Of a stretch of 11,987 nucleotides of DNA, positions 1-7,465 are shown piece after piece (position 1 is the stretch's first letter; every line of letters begins with the position of its first letter). Below the pieces are notes generated by a model, which did not search any database, was not told the origin of the DNA, and saw nothing but the letters and a program-made list of their open reading frames with translations. The stretch comes from Bacteroidota bacterium (GTDB lineage: Bacteria > Bacteroidota > Bacteroidia > Flavobacteriales > Weeksellaceae). The stretch lies in NCBI GenBank assembly GCA_018266965.1, contig JAFDZJ010000185.1:1-11987 (forward strand), read 5' to 3'. Made by a program: the position numbers and the translations under genes.

Positions 1-2
1 AA

Positions 3-47
3 ACTACTTCCGAAAACAACGAAAACAATACACCAAACGACAATTAA
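3..47 (+). CDS. C-terminal end of an upstream gene (possibly DNA gyrase subunit A)
   Basis: Only the last 14 codons and a TAA stop are in the window. In this frame the tail reads TTSENNENNTPNDN, a low-complexity Asn/Glu/Thr-rich acidic end. The frame is chosen because its stop falls seven bases before a clear intrinsic terminator; the other two forward frames run through the hairpin. In flavobacteria the GyrA C-terminus is often a ragged acidic tail, and I recall gyrA lying upstream of a secreted TPR gene like the next one, so gyrA is my best guess. It rests on context and tail composition only; the fragment is too short to prove identity. Confidence 0.45.
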   Translation, partial: TTSENNENNTPNDN

Positions 48-53
48 TGAATT

Positions 54-80
54 TGGACAAGTTTTTGCTTGTCCATTTTT
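54..80 (+). terminator. Rho-independent terminator of the upstream gene
   Basis: A perfect 8-bp stem (TGGACAAG at 54-61 with CTTGTCCA at 68-75) closes a 6-base loop and runs into a T-run at 76-80. It begins seven bases after the TAA at 45-47, so it ends transcription of the gene entering from the left and separates it from the TPR gene at 179. Confidence 0.8.
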
Positions 81-178
81 CTTAAATTTATCATCAATAA
101 AATTATTCTGAAATTTGTTTAATATTAAATTTAAAAAAAATCATTCATCAAAACAAAAAAAATAATAAATAACTATTT

Positions 179-1546
179 ATGAAAAAGATAATCATTAGTG
201 CATTTGTTTTAACTTTAAGTTTTTACAATGCTCAAAAAAAAGAAATTCAAGCAGCTTACAAAGCTGTAGAGTCTGGTGATTTGGTTCTCGCAAAAACAAA
301 AATAAACGAAGCATCTTCACTTGTAGGCAACAAAACTCAACTTCTTGACCCAGAAACTCTGGAACAATTTTATTTTATAAAAGGACTGGAGTTGGTAACT
401 TCCGGAAAAGCTATGGAAGGAGCAAATATGCTTTCCAAGATTAGTGAAATGACTAAACAAAGTGTATATACCGGAAAAGATGCAGAAAAAAATAAAGTTT
501 ATTTTTGGGGAGACGAAGCCGCAAAAGCTTCTGGAATTGAAGGACTGAAAGCAGAAAAATATATGCCTACTACCCTACCGAAGATTGCAGCAATCATTAA
601 TCCTATTTTGCAAAAATCCAATACCGAAGCTGCCAATGCCTACAATGCAAAAAAATATGAAGAGGCAGGAGACAAATTTACTGAAACTTACTACCTACTA
701 AAAGCTAGTGGACAAGACAATGGGCAGTTTCTTTACAATGCTGCACTAAGTTATGCTTACGATAAAAAAAATGATAAAGCACTACCTATTATGCAACAAT
801 TGGTAAATTCCGGATATACCGGTGTAGAAACCAATTATCTTGCAAAGAACAAATCCGGAAAAGTGGAAAATTTCGACAGAGGAACTTGGGAAATGCTGAA
901 AAAATCTACAGATTACTCCGACTTCAAAACTGAAACTACCAAAAGTATAGAACCAGAAATATATGAAGAAACTGCAAGACTATTGATAGAAGGAGGAAAA
1001 AATGATGAAGCAATCGCCCTAATAGATAAAGGTCTAAAAAAATTCCCAGGAAATAGCAGATTGGCAGAATTACAAGGAGTAGTTTTCTACAAATCAGGAA
1101 AAAACGACCAATTTATCGATAACCTGAAAGCACAGGTTGCAAAAAATCCTAATGATAAAACTAATTGGTACAACCTAGGTGTATTACAAAGTAAAAATCC
1201 TGCAACGACTGCAGATGCGGAGGCTTCATTCAAAAAGGCTTTGGAGATAGATCCAAAAATGAGTAATGCTTGGCAAAATCTAACCTTTCTAACCATGGGT
1301 AATGATGAAAAAGCTATTGAAGATATTGAAGCTTTAAGAAAAGCAGGAAAAACAGAGCAATTCAACAAGTTGTTACAAGAAAGGAGAAATCGTTTCGCAA
1401 AAGCTTTGCCTTATGCAGAAAAATGGTATGAAAATGACAGTAACAATATCGATGTTGTAGAATTATTAAGAGATTTGTACAAATCCACAAAGAATGATGC
1501 TAAATACAATGAGTACAAAGCAAAAGCTGCCGCTATGAGCAAATAG
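179..1546 (+). CDS. Secreted tetratricopeptide-repeat (TPR) protein
   Basis: A 455-residue exported TPR protein, probably periplasmic or outer-membrane associated, of unknown specific role. The N-terminus MKKIIISAFVLTLSFYNA is a typical Sec signal peptide with signal peptidase I cleavage expected at A18|Q19, and no lipobox Cys. The mature protein is alpha-helical. The clearest TPR units lie around residues 323-371, with 'NWYNLGVLQSK', then 'AEASFKKALEIDP' and a following 'AWQNL' helix. A less regular repeat region is seen around residues 145-220 and 255-310. TPR arrays are protein-protein scaffolds, so no enzymatic role is suggested. The ATG at 179 is the only start that retains the signal peptide; the leader is A-rich with no Shine-Dalgarno, normal for Bacteroidota. 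I found no full promoter consensus in 81-178. A terminator follows directly. Confidence 0.85.
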   Translation: MKKIIISAFVLTLSFYNAQKKEIQAAYKAVESGDLVLAKTKINEASSLVGNKTQLLDPETLEQFYFIKGLELVTSGKAMEGANMLSKISEMTKQSVYTGKDAEKNKVYFWGDEAAKASGIEGLKAEKYMPTTLPKIAAIINPILQKSNTEAANAYNAKKYEEAGDKFTETYYLLKASGQDNGQFLYNAALSYAYDKKNDKALPIMQQLVNSGYTGVETNYLAKNKSGKVENFDRGTWEMLKKSTDYSDFKTETTKSIEPEIYEETARLLIEGGKNDEAIALIDKGLKKFPGNSRLAELQGVVFYKSGKNDQFIDNLKAQVAKNPNDKTNWYNLGVLQSKNPATTADAEASFKKALEIDPKMSNAWQNLTFLTMGNDEKAIEDIEALRKAGKTEQFNKLLQERRNRFAKALPYAEKWYENDSNNIDVVELLRDLYKSTKNDAKYNEYKAKAAAMSK

Positions 1547-1567
1547 AAAACATCCTAAAAAAGCAAT

Positions 1568-1604
1568 AAAAAAACAGAGTCCAAAAAGGCTCTGTTTTTA
1601 TTTT
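1568..1604. terminator. Bidirectional terminator shared by two convergent genes
   Basis: The hairpin pairs AAAAACAGAG plus CC (about 1570-1582, with one bulged T at 1580) with GGCTCTGTTTTT (1588-1599) around an AAAAA loop. Read rightward it ends in a T-rich tail for the TPR gene. Read leftward the A-run at 1568-1574 becomes the U-tract for the DtxR-type regulator, whose TAA stop (1598-1600) lies inside the 3' arm. Confidence 0.8.
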
Positions 1605-2251
1605 ACCAACAATTGTCGGCTAACAATATGGCTCAATATTTCCAATCTACCCTCTACTTCTATAGTCATAGAAAGGTCGTATTTTTCGATTTTGATGATG
1701 TTAAATACCTGGTTGAGTTGCAATTTTTTTTCATTTAGAAAAGTTAAAAAATCGTCCTCGGAATTGGTAACTGCAACAAAGGTATGTGAGTTTCCAACCT
1801 CACAATTACTCAATTTTTTCAAATTTTGAGCGATAATATTTCCATCTTTATCCGGAATGGGTTCTCCGTGGGGATCAATTGTTGGGAAACCTAATAACTC
1901 GTCCATTTTATCAAAAAAAATTGGAGAATGTACATGCTCCAGTTGTTCAGCAATTTCATGAACAGTTTCCCAACCAAAATTCATTTTTTTTACGAGAAAC
2001 ATTTCAGTTAGTCGATGCTTTCTAACAACCAAAGCGGATTCTTTTTTTCCTAGTTTTGTAATTTTTATAGGTTTGTAATTTTCCTGGATTACCCACTTTT
2101 TTTCGGCAAATTTTTTCATCATATTGTTTACCGAAGGCATTTTTACATATAGAAATTTGGAAATATCATTAACACCTACTTCATTTTTTTCATTAACCAA
2201 ATGGAATATTGCCTTCAAATAATTCTCTTCTGTTAGGGTATTTCTTTGCAT
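1598..2251 (-). CDS. DtxR/MntR-family metal-dependent transcriptional regulator
   Basis: A 217-residue iron- or manganese-responsive repressor. The N-terminal winged helix-turn-helix spans about 6-70, with recognition region 29-48 (DISKFLYVKMPSVNNMMKKF). The metal-binding and dimerisation domain spans about 75-140. From the ATG at 2251 the metal ligands fall at the same numbers as in C. diphtheriae DtxR: H79, E83, H98, E105, H106. Cys102 of DtxR is replaced by E102, as in manganese-type MntR, and Met10 is N10. The conserved 'PHGEPIP' stretch is at 127-133. The tail (about 150-217) fits the SH3-like/FeoA domain of longer family members. An in-frame TTG at 2269 would add six residues, but the ATG is preferred for start type and numbering agreement. 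Such proteins dimerise and repress metal-uptake genes when metal is bound; no such gene is adjacent, so targets lie elsewhere. Metal specificity (Mn versus Fe) is uncertain. Confidence 0.88.
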   Translation of the reverse strand: MQRNTLTEENYLKAIFHLVNEKNEVGVNDISKFLYVKMPSVNNMMKKFAEKKWVIQENYKPIKITKLGKKESALVVRKHRLTEMFLVKKMNFGWETVHEIAEQLEHVHSPIFFDKMDELLGFPTIDPHGEPIPDKDGNIIAQNLKKLSNCEVGNSHTFVAVTNSEDDFLTFLNEKKLQLNQVFNIIKIEKYDLSMTIEVEGRLEILSHIVSRQLLVK

Positions 2252-2305
2252 GATTAAAAATTTAGACAAAAAGTATTTTCAAAAGGAATTTTGTTTATTT
2301 TATTT

Positions 2306-2313
2306 CAAAATTA
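2306..2313 (-). promoter_or_regulatory. Candidate -7 element for the DtxR-type regulator
   Basis: On the minus strand TAATTTTG matches the Bacteroidota primary sigma -7 consensus TAnnTTTG and sits about 55 bases before the ATG at 2251. The nearest upstream TTTG is only 11 bases away, not the usual 19-21, so the -33 half is poor. I found no convincing DtxR-type operator palindrome here. Confidence 0.35.
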
Positions 2314-2347
2314 TGGATATTTACCAAAATTTAAAATAAAACAATTG

Positions 2348-2419
2348 TAGCCCTATGAGGAATCGAACCTCAACCTAAAGAACCGGAATCTTTAATTCTA
2401 TCCATTAAACTATAGAGCC
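2348..2419 (-). tRNA. tRNA-Arg (anticodon CCG)
   Basis: A full 72-nt cloverleaf folds on the minus strand. The acceptor pairs GGCTCTA with TAGGGCT (two G-U pairs). The D arm is GTTT/GAAT-like around an AATGGATA loop. The anticodon stem AAAGA/TCTTT encloses loop TTCCGGT, giving anticodon CCG (positions 2384-2386) for codon CGG. The variable loop is AGGT. The T stem TGAGG/CCTCA holds loop TTCGATT. The discriminator base is A, and the 3' CCA is not encoded. The gene starts 26 bases after the stop of the upstream minus-strand barrel gene, with no terminator between, so it may be partly cotranscribed. Confidence 0.93.
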
Positions 2420-2445
2420 ATCAAGAAAAAATTGTTCTCTTTGTA

Positions 2446-4266
2446 TTAAAAAACAATTTTTACCCCACCTGTTACTTGTGCTCCTAGTACTTTGTAAGCA
2501 AGATGAGATTGATAATTGCTATTGAGTAAGTTATTCCCCAATACAAAAATACTGAAATTAGGGTGTACTTTGTATTCCGCAGAAATATTAATATCCGCTG
2601 TACCTCCTAGGTTATAGTTTTTGTCCTCTACAACATCATATTTGGTAGGATCGATGATACTTTGTGATAGGGTATATCGATTGGTATAGGAATCCGAATA
2701 GAAAATTCCTTTTACGCCTAACAATAGTTTTTGATTCAACATAGAATATTTTGCACCGATATTAGCAGAAAATACAGGTTTGTAATAGATTTGTTCGTTG
2801 TTGTCCAAATTGTATTTGGTATAATTAACTTGTGTTTCTATTGCTAAATTTTGTAATGGAAAATATTGCAAACTACCTTTTATATCGCTAACTGTTCCGT
2901 TGTCATAGGTTGCTGAAAAAACATTGGCATAGTTATAAGCAGATCGATTTTGGGTAAATACATCATCGAAAATAGAGTTGGCTTTGTAATAGAGGATATT
3001 TTCCATTTTGCCAAAACCAGCTGACACATCATATTTTATTTGTTGCTCAATATCTCCTTTCAATCCAAAATAAATTTTGTATTTTGTTTTGGTTGGGACT
3101 ATTACTTGATCGGAAACCAAGAAAGGATTTTCTTTCAGCATTTCCGTGTACGAATTTATTTTTATACCACCATCAACACCTGCATAAAATTTGAAAGCAT
3201 CTTGAGCATTATATAAAAATTCAGCTTTTGGAAACCAGTGGAATCTATTTTTTTGTGCTTCTGCCGGAAAAATTGTGGACTCGTTTTTCGTATTCAACAG
3301 AGAAAAATGAGAACTAATTGCTAGGGAAGCTTTTTGATAATTGAACGAAAATTGAGGAACCATATCCATCATCGAGTTTTGATTGATGTTTTTGTTGAGC
3401 AAATCAAATCTGGAATCTTGCCCCATAGAATTTAGACCAAAATCAAAGGTAAGATTTACCTCATCATATATTTTTGTTTCGGCTTTGGAAAGATTAAATC
3501 CTGCACCTATTACCGTTTCTCTACCTCCAAAATGGTCGGATAAAAAACCTGTTTTCAGATTAAAATCTCTAAAAGTAGAATCATCATACAATTCATAGTA
3601 ACCTCTTACCCCAAATTGGTTTACCTTTTGTTGCAAATCAGTTGTACCAATAGTTGGGAAAGCGTAAATCCCATAATAATTGTAATTGTCCAAATCATAT
3701 TCCACTGTTACATTCAGTCTGGCTTTGTCGCCATAATGATTGAGGTAGGCGGCAATATTGGCTTTCGAGGAATTGGAATCCCAATCGTATAGGTTTTTCA
3801 ATCCGGTAGTCGAAAGATAATGTACATCTGCACCGGCTTCAAAATTATTTTCTAACTGAGTAGAAATATTGGCATCGCCTAATATTTTGCCAAAATTTCC
3901 CATTCCGAATCTCACGAAATTTCTATAATTTTCTGTGTTGAATTTTGGAGAAATATCCGTTCTCTCTATCGTTGAAGTTTTGAAATCCGAAACCGCAGCC
4001 ACATCTTTTATTTGGTATTTCAGGTTCAATGAATCTTCTATTTTTTTGGATTGTGGCGGATAGTTTTTCACTGTTGCAACAGAAGATTTTTTCTTTTCAA
4101 TTTTTTTTACTTCCGGTTCTCTTTTTCTGTTTAAGATAAGTTTTTCTTCTTTTATTTGTGCATTTGCAAAGAAAGATACACCAAGAAATAGTAGAGAAAA
4201 AACTCTTATTCCTATTTTTCTTGATGTTTTGAAATATGATAAATGATTGATATTTTGGGTATTCAT
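2446..4266 (-). CDS. Plug-less TonB-receptor-like outer-membrane beta-barrel protein
   Basis: A 606-residue outer-membrane protein. The signal peptide has an unusually long n-region (17 residues, MNTQNINHLSYFKTSRK), then a hydrophobic core, with expected cleavage at A36|Q37. A basic, Pro-containing linker follows (about 40-75, rich in KK, EPEVKKIEKKK). From about residue 105 to the end there are many alternating aromatic/polar strands (for example 'NFVRFGMGNFG', 'ARLNVTVEYDLDNYNYYG'), and the chain ends in '...GGVKIVF', a C-terminal Phe beta-signal typical of BAM substrates. The C-terminal half resembles the barrel of TonB-dependent receptors, including an 'FVLGNNLLNSNYQ' segment. The space before the barrel is too short for the usual plug domain, and I see no clear TonB box, so active TonB-driven transport is doubtful. 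It is the second gene of an operon, 25 bases after the large TPR gene, and probably works with it. The substrate is unknown. Confidence 0.8.
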   Translation of the reverse strand: MNTQNINHLSYFKTSRKIGIRVFSLLFLGVSFFANAQIKEEKLILNRKREPEVKKIEKKKSSVATVKNYPPQSKKIEDSLNLKYQIKDVAAVSDFKTSTIERTDISPKFNTENYRNFVRFGMGNFGKILGDANISTQLENNFEAGADVHYLSTTGLKNLYDWDSNSSKANIAAYLNHYGDKARLNVTVEYDLDNYNYYGIYAFPTIGTTDLQQKVNQFGVRGYYELYDDSTFRDFNLKTGFLSDHFGGRETVIGAGFNLSKAETKIYDEVNLTFDFGLNSMGQDSRFDLLNKNINQNSMMDMVPQFSFNYQKASLAISSHFSLLNTKNESTIFPAEAQKNRFHWFPKAEFLYNAQDAFKFYAGVDGGIKINSYTEMLKENPFLVSDQVIVPTKTKYKIYFGLKGDIEQQIKYDVSAGFGKMENILYYKANSIFDDVFTQNRSAYNYANVFSATYDNGTVSDIKGSLQYFPLQNLAIETQVNYTKYNLDNNEQIYYKPVFSANIGAKYSMLNQKLLLGVKGIFYSDSYTNRYTLSQSIIDPTKYDVVEDKNYNLGGTADINISAEYKVHPNFSIFVLGNNLLNSNYQSHLAYKVLGAQVTGGVKIVF

Positions 4267-4291
4267 TATGCTATAAATTTTATAAAACGAA

Positions 4292-7258
4292 TTATTTTAT
4301 TGCTTTTTTTATGGATTGTGCTTCACTAACTATTTCTGGCAAATCTTTGTAGTTATTAATAATTTGGTCGCAAGTATAACTAGCTTGATAATTGTCTTTC
4401 AGCCCAATATAATTTTGTGCCATCAACAGTAATGATTTTGCACCCCAATATTCTTCGGAAGCGTAATTATTAGCAAGTTTGAAGATGGTTTCATTGGATG
4501 CTTTATAGCTTTTTGCTTTGTTTTGGTAGTAGGCTTTTGCATACATTGCTTCTGCTGCAACTTCGGAATTACTAGATTTTTCCAAAGTAGCAAACAATGC
4601 TTTTGCATCTTTGTCTTTTCCTTTGTCCATTGCAACTCTTGCTTTTATTGCTTTTGCAGACTCTTGCACCGCTTGGGTATTTTTGGAATTGGCTAGGACT
4701 AAATCTGCGTATTTTTCAGCTTTGTCGAAATTGTTTTGGTGAGCATAGATTTTCATTAATTCCAATTGTGAAAAATTCTTGATACTACTATTAGAAGTAG
4801 TTTCCAAAGAACGCAATGTTTTTTCTGCTTCTACCGTATTATTTTGCGAAAGATATATTTGTGCCATTCTTGTGAGAGCATCTTCCTTGTAATCATTTTC
4901 CACTGTTGCCACACTTTGTAATACCAAAAGAGCTTTTGCAGTATTTTGGGTTTGGTAAAGACTTTCCCCCAATTCATATTGAGCTTGGTAAAGACCTTCG
5001 CCTGTTGGGTTTTGTTTCAGGTATTTTTCATAAAGCGGAATGGCTTTGGAATAGTCTTTTTTGGAGAAATAATTTTTAGCAGCACCAAGGTTGAGTTCAT
5101 CAATTTCGGAGGATTTCAATTTGACACCCAAGCTATTGGCAAAATTTTCATAACCTGTTGTATCTCCATTTTTAGCAAATGCAGGTTGGGCAGCTTGTAC
5201 TATTTTTTCAGCATAAGCGGTATTTTTGTACTCCACGCCGAGCTTTTGGAACTCCTGCAACGCATTAGTTGTATCATTTAGTTCCAACATATTTTGTGCT
5301 TTGTATATTTTGGCATTAGCAATCAAATTTTTGTCATCGCTCTGTGAAATTACTTTTGCAAAATAATCATTAGAAGTCTTATAATCATTTTGGGCAGCAT
5401 AAGCAGTTCCAATTTCATACCAAGCATCATCAACAAAATCGGACTTTGGAAATTTGGAAATCAATGATTTCAATTGATTTATTTTCGATGAAAAATCCCC
5501 TTTGAAACCGAGAGCCAAAGCTTTTTGGTACAGTGTATAATCATCAAGATTTTCTGCTTTGTCGTAGATATTAATAGCATCGTCTAGTTGGTTCAGAGCA
5601 TAGTAAGAGTCTGCCAATCTTAGTTCCGCATCATTTTTATAATCAGTTTTTGGAGCTTTCAGGTAGGCTTCAAAATATTTTTTAGCATTTTCAAAATCTT
5701 TGGATTTGAAGTAAGCATAACCCAAATCGTAGTTCAGTTGTTGTTTTTCTTCAAAAGATTGGTTTTCTAGTTTTTTGTAATTGTCGATTGCATCGGCATA
5801 ATTTCCTTTTTGATAATATGTTTGTCCTAGCCAATAAAGTGTTCTGTAATAATAATCCTGGTTGATACTGAACGCCAAACTTCTTTTAAAATAATTTTCG
5901 GCATCGTTGAAATTTCCTTTGTTAAATTCTTCCGTCCCTAACAGGAAAGATACTTCTTGATTTATTTTATTGGTTTCGGCACTCTGTTGTGGGAGTTTAT
6001 CAATTGCATCTAGTGTTTCTTTATAATTTCCAGAATACAGATAAGATTTCACCAATAATTTTCTAAGGTCTTCGGTTTTTTCCGATTTTGGATATTTGGC
6101 AATATATTTTTGGATAACACCTGGTGCACTTTCAAAAGGATTACCTATTTCATAGCTCAATTTGGCATATTGTTCGTGTGCATATTGTTGTACAATTGGG
6201 TCATAAGACATTTCATAAGCCGAACGGAATGCAGAGAGAGCTTCTTGTTTTTTCTTGGTTTGCAAATAGGCATTTCCAAGTTGATAATAAGCATTTTGTG
6301 CCATTGCAGATTTAGAATTGAGCAATTGGTTGTAGTAAGAAACCGCTTCATCATATTTCCCTAGCTGTGCTGCAACAAATCCCATTTCGTACAAATCACT
6401 TTCGCTAGGATTTTGCTGACCTTGGATATATTCTTTCAGATGAGGATAAGCCGATGAGTAATCATTTTTCATGAAATAACTCTCCCCTATTATCTTATGT
6501 ACTTCTTGTTTGTAACTATCCGACACATTTTTGTTGAGTAATGACTGTCCTTCGGAAATTGCCTTATCATAATCCTTTTGGTTGTAGTATAATTGTACAT
6601 AATAAGGTTGTACCAATTGAGAGTATTTCGGATCATTTTTGATGCTGTCAAAATATTTGAAAGCTTTACTATTGTCTTGTTTGGCGTAGTACAAATGTCC
6701 TAGCATATAGGCAACAGAACCTTTTTCACTTTCATTGACCGCAGTATAAGCATCTTCCAAAGTATGAATTGCACTTTTTGTATTTCCGGTCATGAATTGT
6801 GCATATCCAAGTTTCAAAATATATTGGGTATTTTCTTCTTTGGAAAGTTGATATTGATTAACTTTTTTCAACGATTCTAATGCTTTCGCAAAATCTCTTT
6901 TCCCCAAATAATAATCTGCCAAAGGAAGGTAAGCCTGAGCAAAATAGGCGGATTGTGGATAGTCTTTCATAAACGATTCCAATCCTTTTTCGCCATATTT
7001 TTTTTGCATCAAAACACCAATTATGGTATCATAAAAATAAGCTGCCTCTTTTTTGGACTCCGACAAAGTTTGGTTGTAAAAATATTGCTGGGTATAGTTG
7101 TATTGTGCAGCATTGAATACTTTGGTAGCATATAGATTTTCCGATAAATCCCACTGATATTCTTCAGTATTTTGAAAGTATGCGGATTGTTGAGCATTTC
7201 CTAGGGTATAAAGAAAAACCGCAGAAGATAATAGCATCTTTTTTGTGTTCATTGACAT
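4292..7258 (-). CDS. Large secreted TPR-repeat protein
   Basis: A 988-residue exported protein built almost entirely of TPR-like helical hairpins; by eye about 20 units run from residue about 60 to the end. Examples include 'YWLGQTYYQKGNYADAIDNY', 'NYDLGYAYFKSKDFENAKKY' and 'AWYEIGTAYAAQNDYKTSND'. The signal peptide ends in '...TLGNA|QQ', with no lipobox Cys, so it is a soluble periplasmic protein or is held at the membrane by partners. Two in-frame ATGs at 7258 and 7252 (MSM...) are possible starts; either leaves the signal peptide intact. An array this long forms a superhelical scaffold for protein or peptidoglycan partners. It has some likeness to YbgF/BamD-type periplasmic TPR proteins, but a specific assignment such as the gliding protein SprE/PorW, a lipoprotein, is not supported. 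It is the first gene of the operon with the barrel protein and has a strong promoter. Confidence 0.82.
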   Translation of the reverse strand: MSMNTKKMLLSSAVFLYTLGNAQQSAYFQNTEEYQWDLSENLYATKVFNAAQYNYTQQYFYNQTLSESKKEAAYFYDTIIGVLMQKKYGEKGLESFMKDYPQSAYFAQAYLPLADYYLGKRDFAKALESLKKVNQYQLSKEENTQYILKLGYAQFMTGNTKSAIHTLEDAYTAVNESEKGSVAYMLGHLYYAKQDNSKAFKYFDSIKNDPKYSQLVQPYYVQLYYNQKDYDKAISEGQSLLNKNVSDSYKQEVHKIIGESYFMKNDYSSAYPHLKEYIQGQQNPSESDLYEMGFVAAQLGKYDEAVSYYNQLLNSKSAMAQNAYYQLGNAYLQTKKKQEALSAFRSAYEMSYDPIVQQYAHEQYAKLSYEIGNPFESAPGVIQKYIAKYPKSEKTEDLRKLLVKSYLYSGNYKETLDAIDKLPQQSAETNKINQEVSFLLGTEEFNKGNFNDAENYFKRSLAFSINQDYYYRTLYWLGQTYYQKGNYADAIDNYKKLENQSFEEKQQLNYDLGYAYFKSKDFENAKKYFEAYLKAPKTDYKNDAELRLADSYYALNQLDDAINIYDKAENLDDYTLYQKALALGFKGDFSSKINQLKSLISKFPKSDFVDDAWYEIGTAYAAQNDYKTSNDYFAKVISQSDDKNLIANAKIYKAQNMLELNDTTNALQEFQKLGVEYKNTAYAEKIVQAAQPAFAKNGDTTGYENFANSLGVKLKSSEIDELNLGAAKNYFSKKDYSKAIPLYEKYLKQNPTGEGLYQAQYELGESLYQTQNTAKALLVLQSVATVENDYKEDALTRMAQIYLSQNNTVEAEKTLRSLETTSNSSIKNFSQLELMKIYAHQNNFDKAEKYADLVLANSKNTQAVQESAKAIKARVAMDKGKDKDAKALFATLEKSSNSEVAAEAMYAKAYYQNKAKSYKASNETIFKLANNYASEEYWGAKSLLLMAQNYIGLKDNYQASYTCDQIINNYKDLPEIVSEAQSIKKAIK

Positions 7259-7290
7259 CTAGATATTGTTAATATTTAATGTTGTGTTTG

Positions 7291-7322
7291 CAAAATTATT
7301 TGTCTTAAAAATTATTTACAAA
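7291..7322 (-). promoter_or_regulatory. Bacteroidota-type primary sigma promoter for the TPR/barrel operon
   Basis: On the minus strand a -33 TTTG (7322-7319) and a -7 TAATTTTG (7298-7291) are separated by exactly 20 bases, a full match to the Bacteroidota consensus TTTG-N19-21-TAnnTTTG. Transcription would start near 7285, giving an A-rich leader of about 27 bases before the ATG at 7258. No operator-like repeat is obvious, which suggests housekeeping expression. Confidence 0.65.
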
Positions 7323-7434
7323 ATATCAACGAAAATATGAAAAACTTATTGCCCGACCAAATTACAACAAAACTTATCCTGAAAATATAAACCCAAAAAC
7401 AAAATCAAAAAGTCTAAAAAAAACTAATTTGTTA

Positions 7435-7453
7435 TTTTTGGCAATATATTTGT
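7435..7453 (+). promoter_or_regulatory. Candidate promoter for the DUF3108 gene (sigma-54-like or primary sigma)
   Basis: The block TTTTTGGCAA (7435-7444) is followed by TATATTTG (7445-7452). Two readings are possible. TATATTTG is a perfect primary-sigma -7 element, but the nearest TTTG (7428-7431) is only 13 bases upstream. Alternatively GG (7440-7441), ten bases, then GT (7452-7453) resembles a sigma-54 -24/-12 site with the last C changed to T. Either reading gives a very short leader (about 1-10 bases) before the ATG at 7466. Confidence 0.4.
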
Positions 7454-7465
7454 AAAACAAACTCT

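Noticed and set aside
2..109. Other forward frames at the left edge that could be the upstream gene's end
   Set aside because: They run through the terminator hairpin at 54-75; the frame ending at 47 fits the terminator position and gives a credible acidic tail.
1087..1368. 93-codon antisense open frame inside the TPR gene, and similar opposite-strand frames inside the other large genes
   Set aside because: They lie wholly within well-supported genes, have no family resemblance or promoter, and are expected by chance in AT-rich repeat-coding DNA.
2252..2269. TTG start adding six residues to the DtxR-type regulator
   Set aside because: The downstream ATG is a better start and gives metal-ligand numbering that matches DtxR exactly.
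2348..2419. tRNA as an integration site for a mobile element
   Set aside because: No partial tRNA duplicate, integrase or composition change is visible on either side.
2446..4266. Calling the barrel a full TonB-dependent transporter
   Set aside because: There is no room for a plug domain between the linker and first barrel strands, and no TonB box was found.
4597..5281. Leu/Phe-rich forward frames that look like small membrane proteins
   Set aside because: They are the reverse strand of the Lys/Glu/Ala/Gln-rich TPR gene, where complements of Lys and Glu codons read as Phe and Leu.
4292..7258. Assignment of the large TPR protein as gliding/T9SS protein SprE (PorW)
   Set aside because: SprE is a lipoprotein; this signal peptide lacks a lipobox Cys and no T9SS gene is nearby.
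4292..7258. Possible tandem DNA repeats in the TPR gene
   Set aside because: The repetition is at protein level only; the DNA units are too diverged to be a recent tandem repeat.
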